The notes beneath the pieces were generated by a model. That model had not been told where the DNA came from, ran no database searches, and was given only the letters and a program-made list of their open reading frames with translations. Shown piece by piece: positions 36,404-47,572 of a stretch of 64,000 bases of DNA (positions within the stretch are counted from its first letter, which is position 1; the number at the start of each line of letters is the position of its first letter). The position numbers were made by a program, and so were the translations under genes. This DNA comes from Ilex aquifolium. Its lineage: Eukaryota > Streptophyta > Magnoliopsida > Aquifoliales > Aquifoliaceae. The stretch is from the NCBI GenBank assembly GCA_951799425.1, contig OX637391.1, forward strand, positions 46,409,069 to 46,473,068, read 5' to 3'.

Positions 36404-37507
36404 GCTTGGTATCAGAGCATAGGTATACGATTACCTAGGGCTTGAGGGAAATGGGTTTACACCATTGCATTCCATGTGCATTCATGTTATGTGTTTTATT
36501 TGTTACATGATTATGTGTTATGTGTAAATTGTATACATGGTAAAATGTATATGGAAAAGAGGAACACTAGGGTTAGAAAACATAACCTTGGGAGTTCGAA
36601 AAAGGATGAACGGGATAGTTCATGGGGTAAATGTCTACTAGTGAGACGGTGAGGGAATTCTCCTTGTTTTGAACTTGGTCCCTACATTGGGATATTAAGT
36701 TATTGTCCTATGACAATTTAACTCGAGTAAGGGAATGGGCTCAGAGATTGTAATCTTGGAAGAGCCATTGTTTGTGAGTTCTCCCCTAGGAGCTAGGGTG
36801 AGTACTAAATGGGTATGTCGGGAATGTGAGTTAGGATTCTCGGGAATTTTACTCCATGGACATGTTAGAATTTGATGTCATCCTTGGGATGGACGGATTG
36901 ACGGCACACTGAGTCGTCAGTGATTGTGATCGTCAGCGGGTCACTGTTTACACCTCGGAGTGTGTATGTTTTAAGTTTTAGGAGAAACGCATGACGTTTT
37001 ACCTCAAGTAAAGTATGAATTCCGTTGGTACGGACAGTTCATGGGTTAGTTAGCAAGCTTTACCCTAGGGAACGAGGTGAGACAGGAATTTGGCCCACCT
37101 CAGATGTTTATGAGATTACGAATGTTTGACTCCACGTAGGGATGTAGACTTCAGTGTTGAGTTACACCCCGGTATGTTGTCTACTCTATGGCTCCTCATA
37201 GAATGACACTGGTAGAGTTGTGAGAACTCTACGTTGAATAAGGACTTCACTACCGAATGCCTCGCCTTGGGATGCTTCAGTACTATTGTCAAATTACAAA
37301 GAAGGTTAGTAGTCCCGGAAATGGGACAGAGGTACACGGGTTATGTGGTGCCTTTACGAACGAACTTGGTTGAGTTTAGAACCTAGTCCGGGAGAGAGAC
37401 GGATACATGTGGGACAGTTTAGACAGTATTGTTGTAACTTATGCATATGGTCGAATGTGCATGAGGGTGTGAATTTCGGGGACGAAATTCTTTTAAGGGG
37501 GGAAGAA
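36404..37507 (+). pseudogene. gypsy internal remnant with protease fragment
   Basis: After the primer site the only clear protein homology is a retroviral-type aspartic protease fragment around 36866-36970 (FDVILGMDGLTAH, then VTVYTSECVCF). It carries stops and frame breaks. A decayed stretch near 37150-37200 may be the start of reverse transcriptase. No intact RT, RNase H or integrase is present, so movement would need enzymes from another element. Confidence 0.65.
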
Positions 37508-38395
37508 TGTGAAACCCCGGAAAATTTAAACTTTGACGAACAAGAGCAACAGGTGAATTGCCACTTCGGTCCTAGTTGAAAAACTGAATTTTTCTAGATC
37601 TCGGATGACGAAACGGACTCCGCCGTTGAATTCGTCTCGCGAAATCTAGTGACCATGTAAAATTTCATCAAATTCCGAAATAGTCAGAATTTTTCACGTT
37701 TTACGAGACAGTCGGGTCTCGGGTGACCCCAAAAACGAAATTTTGGACAAAATGTGAGAAAATTGAAAATAATTTAATTAGAGTTCATATAAAATAATTT
37801 GAACTTAAATCGGGACGAATTTTAATCGTTTCGGGACGAAAATAAACCCGAACGAAGAGGGGGCGTGTGGCGCGATCTGAACCACACATTGAAAAATATA
37901 AATAGGCTTAAAATTCTGATTTTCAGCAGATTTTTCTGCTGAAATCAGTCTGGGTTCAGACGTTGAAGGGAGAGAGGAGAAAAGTTTGATCTCCAAGCTT
38001 CCCGCTCCGATTCCGGGAGTTCCGTCCGTCGGAATTCGTCGATTCAAAAGGCAAAGTTCATCTACGCGACGAGGGCTACGCGTGGGTACCAAAAACAACA
38101 AGTTTCACCGAAGGTGAACGGGTGGGGGTGTACGAAAATCAAGATTCGAGTTGTATTTCTTTGCTCGGATTCCGTCGAGCTAGAAGGGAAAAGTGATCAC
38201 GTCGACGAGGGCTACGCGTGGGTACCAAAAATGAAGATTTTCACCGAAGGTGAAAAATCGGGATTTGGAAAAATCAAGCTTCGAGTTGGGTTTTCGGGCC
38301 TTGGGAGCATCCTACGGGATTCTCACGCTACAAGAGGTAGGGGTTCTCCTACTTGGGTTGATTTCTTACCTAGAAATGCCTATGATAAATGGGCT

Positions 38396-38397
<2 letters not shown>

Positions 38398-38462
<65 letters not shown>
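38398..38462. repeat. (TA)n microsatellite
   Basis: About 32 perfect TA units inside the 3' LTR; the 5' LTR lacks this region through deletion. Confidence 0.97.
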
Positions 38463-38468
<6 letters not shown>

Positions 38469-39599
38469 TTTATATGTATATGGTTATGGAATAATGACGA
38501 TGGTGGGTAGGTTGTTAGAAAATTACACTTGCCTATTGGTGGAATTTAGGTAAAATAATTTTATCCTAGATTGGTATGTAGAAATTGCCTATTGGAATTT
38601 CTTGAATTATGTGGAAATTGGGCATCATATGTGTTACCATGTTGTTTGCCTTGAAGGTGTTTGACAAAATACCTAAATGGATTGAAATTGTTATATGATG
38701 AATAACATGTTATGTCTTATGTGGTAAATGAAAATCATATGTGTACGATATGATTTATGTTGAAAATTGTGAATGTCAGATATATATTTTGATATATCAA
38801 TTGTTGTGATGAAACATGGAATTTGTACGTTTATAATGTATATTGCCATGGAATGGAATTGATTATGTTAATTTAGTCCATATGGCATGCATTACATATG
38901 TGACATAATGTTATTGCAATGATACATCGCATTGCATATGCACGGGGAATTCACATCATGAGTGGTGTGTGTGCATGGTTGTTGTTAATACCATATGTTG
39001 GAATGTGGTAGAGACAGTTCATATGGCATTCATTACATATGAACATTGCATGAGAGAAGCAATGGGTCATTACATTGCATATGTACGGGAACATCACATA
39101 CATGGACATTGTGTCATAAGGATGTTGTGCATGGGTGTTTGTACCACAATCTATGTGGTATTAAATGCATATGGTCATGGAAATTGCTCATTGGCATTAT
39201 TGCATATAGAGCATGACATTGGTAACTCCATTCATGGACATTAGTCATTAGTGGAGGCATGTGTAGGTGGTGCATGGTTAATCAACACCTTGTTTGGTAG
39301 TTGATATGTGGGCTTGGAAATGTGGACCGATGGTCACATGGAGTCACATGATTGCATTGCATAAGGAAAACTTGTGTTGGGTATAGCAAGAAGGGGCATG
39401 GCGACTTCCTTGGGTGAAAAACCCTAAACCACTTGGTTCATACACTTCCCGGGGTGAAATTCCGCAAAAGTGTAATGCTTACGGAGCCAGGGTGAAATTC
39501 CAAAATCCGTTGCCCAAAGGAAACACAAGATTTTGATATAAAATATACTCATCCAATGAGTATCATATTTTCCGTCGAAGACGGGTTCATTACACATTG

Positions 39600-39960
39600 C
39601 ATTGTGTTGTGGGAGTCGGGAAGGACTCGGGTTGTGTTACATGATTGAGTCTCATCTCACTCATAGCATGTGGTACACATTGGCATTCGCATTGTGTGTG
39701 TGTGAGCCGGGAAGGGCTCGGGTCGAGTACATGAGTCTCATCTCATTCATGGGGCTTAGGTAGCCCGGTTTAACATACATGGCATTGACATGTAAAGGGA
39801 GTCAGAGTGAACTCGGGTTGAGTACATGAGTCCCATCTCATTCATGGGGCTTAGGTAGCCCGGTTTAACATACATGGCATTGGCATGTAAAGAGAGTCGG
39901 GGTGGACTCGGGTTGGATGTACATGAGTGGATTTCATCTCATTCACGGCATGGCTTAATG
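39600..39960 (+). repeat. Degenerate tandem repeat in the 3' LTR, unit about 100-110 bp
   Basis: Three to four units carry GAGTCGGG-A/TGGACTCGGG, ACATGAGT and CTCATCTCATTCATGG-like blocks. Two central units (39724-39895) are almost identical, including TTAGGTAGCCCGGTTTAACA. Confidence 0.75.
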
Positions 39961-41750
39961 GCATTCCATCATTGAATTGCATTCTTGATTGGAATGGTTA
40001 TGGAAATTATGGATGTTGCATGTGAACATTTCATGTGCATATAGGTTGAGGAGTAGCCTCTGTAGGAATTTCTCTACTGGGCGTTGGCTCACCCTATACG
40101 GGAACAATTTCAGGTGCGGGAGGTTCACCGACGCACGGCTCAAGTTTGGGCCCTCATGGTTGAAGAAAGGCCGACATGTGGTCTTAGCCTTATTTCATGT
40201 GAAAACATTTGAAATATTATGTCTTTGGCATGTAAATTAAGCAAATTAATTGTAATAGAGTATATGTGAATAATTGTTAATCTAACCTTGTATGTTATAT
40301 AAGTATGGTTAATTGGACCCAGTGTGGCCAATGTTTACTTATACATGGACCCGGTGCGGCCATTACTTTATATTTGACCTCGGATGGGTCTGGTAATTGT
40401 GTATTGCACAGGTTGGGTATTGGGTAGAGCTCCCCATACAAAGGAGACTCTGCCCAAATTTCGTAAGTTATGGACCCCGGTAAATGGGGCATAACATTGT
40501 GATATCGAGATACTAGGTATCTATAGGTATTCCGCGGGTTGATGGGTAATCAACGGACCCCCGGATTTTGGGGCGTCACAGAAACCATGAGCAGCCATTG
40601 ATTGAATTATACCTTGATGGCGGTCAGATAGCAGGCATATGCCCGGACGGTCACTGACAACATCGTGTCTAAGTCTCCAAAGAAACCAACTCCATGTATC
40701 TATACTTTTCTCATAGACGATTGCAAAGTCAAGAGGATAAATCTGATGATTTCCATCGAGGCTCGTAGCAATTAACAACTTCCCCTTGTACTTCCCGTAC
40801 ATGAATGTGGCATCAATGCTTATAAGTGGACGACAGTGTCGAAAACCGTCAATACACAGTTTAAATGCCCAAAAGACTCTGTCAAAGACAATCGTCCCAT
40901 TTCCAAGGTCGGCCAACTGCCATCTGACTATTGTGCCTTGATTATACTTTTGTAGAGCACCAAGAAATTTTGTCAAAATAGCATATATGAGTCATCCCAG
41001 TCACCAAAAATCGTAGATATCACACGTTGTTTTGCTTTCCATGCTTTCCTATACGAAATCTCGTACTTATACACATTGGAAATGTGTTTTATTATCACAA
41101 CAACCTTTAGAGATGAATCGGCCCTCACGATGTCTTTAATTTGACGTGCAACTAATTGGGAATCTAATTGCACATGGTCCTGGGTGACTGACACATTCAG
41201 ACATGTGTGTGGGCCTTCATATTTGGTAATTTGAAACATCCCGTATGTTTTCTTTTGACATGCACGAAGCCTCCACTTGCACCCGAACTGATATTTTTTA
41301 CACCGCAAAGCCAGTAACTTTTTTTCACTCTCAATAACCTCGAATTGGACATGATTGTTGATTGAATAAATCATCACTACATCTTGCAATTCTGTTTTAC
41401 CCTTGAAGATTAGGCTGATGGATAACTCAGGCCGATCAGGATCCCACAATGGAGTTCTTGTTTGATTGGTGGCGGTAGACATTTGGGGAATTTCAGCATT
41501 GGTGAAGAAGGCGGACGATGGTTCATGCATAGAATAGTGTCTTCTACTATAACTGATGGGCCATTTATGTCACCGTCAACATTAATGTTTTCCACATTGT
41601 CCAGCAATGTAATCTCCTCGTCCTCATCATCTGTGTCTTCTGCACGATCAACTGCACACATTCTATTGCTCGCAAACACATTATTGTCTGAATGAACCAA
41701 ATTTTGAATGACATCGGCCCTTGTTTCAGTTTGAGATTGGATACTCAATT

Positions 41751-42513
41751 ATTAGTTTTGTCACCATACCCTACAAATAGGAAATTACACGGCGCACCAG
41801 TCCTACAGAACATGTTGGTGTCACATAAGTTGTTGCAGTAAGAAAGTAATGCAAATAATGGTCAGACTCACGCTGGCTATTTTTATGGGAGAGAAAGGGA
41901 GAAGAAAAATAGCGCCCACCTTCTTGTTTGAGTTTGCTCAAGCATAGCATCCCCAATCACAGCATTGAGTACTTAAAGTGAAAGAAAACAGGCTACATAC
42001 AATTTTCTTCTGAAAATAAGCTATGTAAACATTAAATGTATCAATTGTACGCAATGTGACAGCCAAGAGCTATTATACATTACTCATGGCTAATATTTAA
42101 ATGCATAGCCCATACTTGATATCACACACACACACACACACACAAAAAAAAAGACAACACAAAAGAATAATGCACCTGGGTGGAATCTATCGACTTATTT
42201 GTGCAGTCACCGGTCGCAAATGAGAAAGTACAATATAATTCCTTTGAATTCAGGCCTATATGAAAGGTAACATCATGTATAAGAAGGTATGAGGTGGTCA
42301 AATATACGTAGTTATCATGGACAAAATGATATGACTTGCATTGCTATCAAAATTGTTTGATTTTTTTTAGCAAAAATGAGTCGTCCATTTGTCAAAAATC
42401 TGGAAGATCCAGGGTTGCATGGGTCAAGAAAGATTTCTATGAACATAATAGGTAATAGCAAAGATATTCCACCACAAGGCTACAAATCCAACTGCAAATC
42501 AACCTAATCAAGT
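41751..42513. other. Unassigned stretch right of the MULE transposase
   Basis: It should hold the MULE's right terminus, but no inverse of the 27512 region was found. A short (CA)n tract lies near 42126-42143. No convincing gene. Confidence 0.4.
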
Positions 42514-42899
42514 TCACTTTAATGAATTAGTAGCCAATTTCGTAGATGTGGATTTTGGGAGGTCTTCTTCCAACAAAATGGCTCCATCATCTTTCTTGAT
42601 TGTCTCATTTCCCATTTCAACCAACTTGTTGCCTAAATGATTGCTGCCAAAAAAGTCAATTATTCAGCAACACCTAATTATTTGGAACTCAACATCCAAA
42701 TTTAATGATAATTCTAAATCAACATGTATTTATAGTAAGTTATTCATAAGAGATTTATAAGTATCATATTACCTTTCTCATCAATGTACTTATTATAAAA
42801 TACATGAAAAGCAAGGAAGTGGTGTATGTTGCATATGTAGTTATGTCAATTGTGATAGAGTACCACATTTCCAAGTCTCCATAAGAATTTATGCTTTTC
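42514..42899 (-). pseudogene. Two exon-like fragments, unrecognised gene
   Basis: Minus-strand piece 1 (42899-42773) is bounded by TTTATAG and GTAATATG and reads as one open frame with a hydrophobic segment (TSLLFMYFIIST). Piece 2 (42643-42514) follows a good pyrimidine-rich acceptor (TTTTTTGGCAG) and reads to a TGA with an acidic-basic tail (GNETIKKDDGAILLEEDLPK). The reading phases do not join as drawn, so they may be relics or belong to different frames. No family is recognised. Confidence 0.25.
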
Positions 42900-43694
42900 C
42901 TATAAACAGAATATGACACAATGTAGAAAGCTTCTGAATCTATTATCATGAAAGTTAGGGAACTGGGATTTCTTTAAAGGCTAAACAATTGATGTGGAAC
43001 TGATACATATTATGCTTAACAACATACAGACATACAAGAATTTCATAGAAGTCTATAATCAAACAGATAATGTGCAGTGTTCTAGCGCTGGAAGAAAATG
43101 AACAACCTAAAAGGAACCGTGTGTAGAATAGATAGTTCTACTTGTTCAAGCTTTCGTAATGCAAAGAAAGAGTGGATGGAAACATTTTAATTGATGAATC
43201 ACGTTTTCATACTTGTAACGGTTGGGAATGGGAGAGGAATGGAATGACCCAACTTCTAATTTATAACTGATATTCAATACAAAATAAATTTTCTTTGAGA
43301 GAAGAGAATAGGCTCATGATTGAAGAGAGAGTAGCTCCACACATTTAATTCCAAGAATTTGTTGAGCCACAAAGAGCCGACTGCTTATTCAATTGAGAGA
43401 GAGAGAGAGAGAGAGATGAAGGGTGGGGAATGAAAGACTAATTAATGTTACCATGAAAGGAGGGGAGAAAGAGAGAGACAGACAAAGAGGTGACCTCTCC
43501 CAATCAATATTCGATAGTGAGGTTTGGTAATTAAATTAGGGATTGAAATGACTTAATTCTATTGTTGAGGGGTAAAAAAGAAATTAAGAATTTTGAGAAT
43601 TAGCTGATATTTTAGATGGGGATTAGTTATTTTATTAGGGCTATTTTAGTCATTTAAAAGTTTTTCATTTAGCTGTCTTTTATAGTAGTAATAG
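42900..43694. other. Intergenic DNA ending in a Helitron-type 5' terminus
   Basis: AT-rich, with a (GA)n tract at about 43397-43416. On the minus strand TCTATTACTACTATAAAAG starts at 43695 after an A, a typical Helitron 5' end. No matching CTRR hairpin end was found to the left. Confidence 0.35.
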
Positions 43695-43749
43695 ATACTT
43701 AAAATTTAAGTTGTGTTAGGTAGAGAATCACTTAAGATCTTATAAATTT

Positions 43750-44310
43750 ATATGACACCCTTACATAATCGATGTGGAATTAGTGGCAATTGACAAGTCC
43801 AGATTCAGACCAGGCATGTGCTCAGTCCATGGGTTAAGCCCAAATCATCAAAGGACAGGTCAAGCTTAGCTCATGACCTCAGTTCAATCCAAAATTCAAG
43901 AGTCCAAGAAAAGTTAACGCACATAGGAAAGCAATCATCAGGATAACCATTACTCCAATATAATGTCTATCCCCAATTGTAGCTATCCTCCCCAATAAAT
44001 TAGTAGTTTGACCGTCACGTCACCGCCATAGGCAGGGCTCTGTGTCTATAAATTGTAAATCCCTTGCACAAGAGACACACACTACACCTAGAGCGTACTG
44101 TTGCTCTCTCTCTCCTACTATCTTGTACTCTCTCATTAATAGAGTTTTTCGACCACCGTTGCCGCCTTCAGTGATTAGGTCACTAAAACTCAACCACTCA
44201 ATCTTTGTCTTTTATTATTAATTATTTCATTAATTGCTTCATTAATTATTTTACATCACGCACTCGACTGATTTGATTGTGCATAGTCAATTTTGTGCAT
44301 CATCAACAAT
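43750..44310. mobile_element. Possible solo LTR remnant
   Basis: It has the layout of an LTR: TGACACCC near its left end, a TATA-like TGTCTATAAATTG near 44041, a CT-rich transcribed-type stretch with CTCTCTCATTAATAGAG, then a right part ending near TTGTGCATCATCA. Neither ends nor a target duplication could be fixed, and no coding part is attached. Confidence 0.3.
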
Positions 44311-45692
44311 AATCTATTGATTCTACAATATACATAACATATACAAGAGATGTCACAAAGTCAAGCTGGTTGAGGGTGAAATATTCTCTCATGTCCTCTT
44401 TAATTGCTCTCTCCTCGATCTCTTTTAGCAAGTCTATGTTAGCCCTCTTTTAAGTAAATAAAAAACCAGCAACCGATTCACACCATGAAGCAAATTTACG
44501 ATCTCCCTATGTTTATTAAATCGATGAACGAAATTTACTAACTCCCTAAATTTTTTAACATTTTCCCACCCCATTAGATAAGAATTACAGGGAAGCTATA
44601 CCATGATACAAATTAAATGAGTGATAGTTAATTAAGAGAGTGAGGAGTTGTTACATGGGATATGTTGCAAAATATGGTTGGATAAAATCTTGCATTGTAA
44701 GTAAATAAATAAAAATTCAAAGAAATAAGAAAATGGGGAGTGATGATTTTCCAAACCCTCTCTCAAAATTTATTGTAATAATATATAGTATAGATATAAT
44801 ATAAGAACCAAGCAAAATAAAAAAAGATACAATACTAGAAAGTGGAGAATAAGAGCATAATTTTATCTTGTAATTAATTTTTACATCAATCTCCTTCTAG
44901 CTTTTTTACTTTGATGTATAATTTATAGAAATGGATACCTCCCATTGCAACTCCACTTGAAGGGCATATAATCCTTTATTTTCAAAGATGCCCAGGGAAC
45001 ATTAGCCACATTAATTAGGTATTTTATCATCCAAATTGCCAAGAAATCTATAACAAATAAACAACATACAGAATCCCACTATTTTTTCTATTGATCCTTT
45101 TGATATGAAGAAAAAGTGAAAGGATAAAAAAACAAACTGATAGGAAAAGTGGAGGAATTATTTTTCCTTCCAATCACCAAATTCTATCACCCACAAGTGG
45201 CAAAAAAGTAGAAAGAAAATTAAATATGTATGTTAAAACGTATGTTATTTATTTTTTTTATCCTTTGATATACACATGTCTTAGGCTAATCTATTGTATA
45301 TTGTGAACTTATTAGTTCCATATGTATATACAATAATAAAATATACATATGCACTTTTTTTCTTTTCCTTCTACTTTATATCCATACCAACCATAAAAAA
45401 AAAAAAAAAAATCAATTCTTCCTACTTTTAATCTATCTTGTCAAACACAAAGTAGAAAAGGAAGGTTTCTTTCTTTTGAGAATAAAAACTGTATCACTTC
45501 CACTTCCATTTCCACTTCCACTTCCACTTCCATTTCCTTCTTCTCTTTTTTTCATCTGTCCTACCAATTCGATTATAAGTGAAAAACGAGACAACAAAAT
45601 AAAAATTGACAATCTTTCTACAAAGTAATAATATGGAATAGGGTAAAAATAGAAATAGTTCTTAAAGTACATAGGAACACTTCAATACCTAA
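44311..45692. other. AT-rich intergenic DNA
   Basis: No gene recognised. A second isolated Helitron-like 5' end (minus strand TCTATACTATATATTATTA at 44794) and short A/T runs are present. Confidence 0.4.
45486..45540. repeat. TTCCAC hexanucleotide repeat
   Basis: Imperfect array of CACTTC/CATTTC units. The minus-strand Gly-Ser ORF through it is a product of the repeat. Confidence 0.85.
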
Positions 45693-45701
45693 TTCTTTTT
45701 A

Positions 45702-46725
45702 GGGAGAATTACATTCACACCCCCTGATGTTTGTCACTTAATCACTCAGACCCCCTGACATTTAAAGTATTACACTCAGACCCCCTGAAGTGTGTACGCG
45801 CGTAACACTTAGACCCTGTTATAAATATATCTATTAATAAATTACATTCAAACCCCTTGAAATTTGTAAACATATATTACTTAGACCCCTTAAGTTTAAA
45901 ATGTTATACTTAGACTAAAAATATTTCAATCAAATATAGAATATCAAATATTTTAAATTTTACAATTAAAATTCATGTTCTATTGTATCATTTATTGAAA
46001 TAAAATAAAAAATTCAAATTCAAATTTTTCTTAAAAAATCGTAATTAGTATACAATTATATTGTCTATTGGAATTTAATTTGGTCGTTTAAATAACCAAA
46101 TTAAAATATCAAACTATCTCAATTGAAGCTAAAAGATATTGTGTTCATTACAATTTGACCCCTTGTTTAATTTTTTTAGTTTTATTCTAATAGATATTAT
46201 AATTGTATACTAACTATATTTTTTTTTAAAAAATTAGATTTTTATTTTTGATTTTATTTAAATAAATGGCATAATAGAACATGAATTTTGGTTGTAAAAT
46301 TCAAGTTCTATTAAGAATGACTTAGACTCCTTGTTTGATTTTTTAGTTTTATTCCAATAGATAGTATAATTGTATACTAATTAAAATTTTTTAAGAAAAA
46401 GTTGAATTTTTATTTTTGAATTTATTTCAATAAATGATACAATAGAACATGAATTTTTGTTGTAAAATTTAAAATATTTGATATTATATCTTTGATTGGA
46501 GTATTTTTGGTCTAAGTATAACATTTGAAATTTAAGAAGTCTAAGTATTATATGCGTACAAACTTCAAGGGAGTCTAGGTGTAATTTATTAACGTATATA
46601 TTTACAGCAGGGGTCTAAGTGTTACGAGCGTACAAATCTTAAGGGGTCTGTATGTAATATTTTAAATGTCAGGGAGTCTGAGTGATTAAGTGACAAACCT
46701 CAGGGGGTCTGGGTGTAATTCTCCC
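45702..46725. mobile_element. Mutator-type foldback element, 1024 bp, 9-bp target duplication
   Basis: The termini GGGAGAATTACA and TGTAATTCTCCC are inverted, and each arm continues for at least 400 bp with CAGACCCCCTGA-type repeats, so the element could fold almost completely. It is flanked by perfect copies of TTCTTTTTA (45693-45701 and 46726-46734). A 9-bp duplication is the Mutator hallmark. There is no transposase; it must have been moved in trans. The arms have diverged noticeably, so the insertion is not recent. Confidence 0.85.
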
Positions 46726-46734
46726 TTCTTTTTA

Positions 46735-47430
46735 TTGTATCATTGTAGTTTGGGGTGATAATCGAGCTAAATTCGAGTCTAATTCAAAGCCTAATTTACA
46801 CATAAACGAGCTGGCTCGTTTGACTATTTACACATAAACGAGCCTAAAAAAATATTCAAGCTTGGCTTTTTTAACAGCCTTAATTGTAGTAGTTATAAGT
46901 TTTTTTTTTTTTTGAACGATGTAGTAGTTATAAGTTAACTTTAAATAAGTCTAATAAATAACAATGGTTTAAAATCGCTAATGAAAGTGATCGTTTCTGT
47001 TAGTAAATTCAACCCATTGTTTTCAATGAGATCATTTATAGTCAAATTCAAAACATTAGGTGATTGAATTAACAAAGTTTGACCCAAAAAAATAAAAATT
47101 TAACAACGTTGAAAACACATGGATCAAAATGGGATAGAGCACATATAATAGGGAGCATTGTTGTATTTTGTGCTATACAATATGTCACATTTTTCATTAT
47201 TCATGTAGTATTTGATAAAAGTGAAAACTGAATACTGAATGCTAAATTTTAAGTGTTGAATAATAAATTTTTTAATTCGCAAACTGTTTGGTATTCACTG
47301 AAATTTAAGTATTAAATTAAATCAAACTGTTTGACAAATATAAATAGCTGAAGTCTGAAAATTATTATTATTTTAATTTTATCATTCTTTTTGACCATTT
47401 CACAACAATTATCTTATTTATACCACCACC
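46735..47430. other. Decayed repeat and AT-rich intergenic DNA
   Basis: 46760-46870 repeats ACACATAAACGAGC-type motifs common in old plant DNA transposons. No gene recognised. Confidence 0.35.
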
Positions 47431-47440
47431 AACACAATAG

Positions 47441-47572
47441 TGGTGGTGATGGTGGTGGTGGTGGCAACGGCAGTGATGGTGGCAACAACACAACAGTGGT
47501 GGCGGTGTCACAATGGTGGTGGTGGCAACGACATAACAATGGTGGTGGTGGTGGCGGCACAATAATGGGGTG
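47441..47572. repeat. Imperfect (GGT)n repeat
   Basis: GGT/GGC-rich trinucleotide tract. The His-rich and Gly-rich ORFs on the two strands are artefacts of it. Confidence 0.9.

Larger units (their letters stand above)
35192..40580 (+). mobile_element. Ty3/gypsy LTR retrotransposon, internally deleted, recent
   Basis: It begins TGTGAAACCCCGG and ends GGCGTCACA, flanked by the 5-bp duplication GAAAC (35187-35191 and 40581-40585). The 5' LTR is 35192-36403 and the 3' LTR 37508-40580. The primer site GCTTGGTATCAGAGC (from 36404) fits initiator tRNA-Met. The polypurine tract AAGGGGGGAAGAA ends at 37507, next to AATTTCGGGGACGAAATT, typical of Tekay/Del-type gypsy ends. The internal part is only 1.1 kb with a protease remnant, so the copy is non-autonomous. 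The shared LTR parts differ at few sites, implying a young insertion. Confidence 0.92.
37508..40580 (+). repeat. 3' LTR, 3073 bp, full length
   Basis: It contains everything in the 5' LTR plus 1.86 kb that includes a (TA)n tract (38398-38462) and a degenerate ~100-bp tandem array (about 39600-39960; motif GTCGGGGTGGACTCGGGTTG). The large LTR size is unusual beside a 1.1-kb interior. ORFs through the (TA)n tract are artefacts. Confidence 0.9.
34272..41748 (-). pseudogene. MURA-type MULE transposase, split by a gypsy insertion
   Basis: Coding pieces on the minus strand are about 41748-41505, 41525-40978, 40976-40581 and 35186-34272. The N-terminal part is acidic. A MuDR DNA-binding region follows (GCKWRLRAC, GPHTC), then the catalytic core with Asp in LISIDATF and LLSDRHQG and the Glu-bearing TNISEVFN; the IPKEQW and LAHDGGRHYG blocks are present. 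A degenerate SWIM region and a zinc knuckle (CRLCGQPDHDRRTC) end the protein. Faults: a frameshift near 41510, a 1-nt loss in a T-run at about 40977, and stops at about 34994 and 34623 and a TGA-TAG pair near 34560. The gypsy element lies between the second Asp and the CLRH block, and the frame is continuous across it. Confidence 0.85.
27512..41750 (-). mobile_element. Large degenerate Mutator-like element (MULE) with plant-mobile-domain gene
   Basis: A cluster of genes best explained as one MULE: a MURA-type transposase (34272-41748), a plant-mobile-domain gene (30596-33436), and small ORFs at 33800-34090, 28529-29164 and 29588-29992. A repeat-rich presumed terminal zone lies at 27512-27960. 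Plant mobile domains are known to travel with MULEs. The right terminal inverted repeat was not found between 41750 and 42150, so that end is lost or diverged and both borders are provisional. A gypsy element is nested at 35192-40580. Confidence 0.6.

Noticed and set aside
38114..38510. ORFs crossing the (TA)n tract
   Set aside because: Tyr-Ile runs are translation of a microsatellite within an LTR.
35778..40492. Paired identical ORFs at about 35778-36315 and 39955-40492
   Set aside because: They are the same non-coding LTR sequence present in both LTRs.
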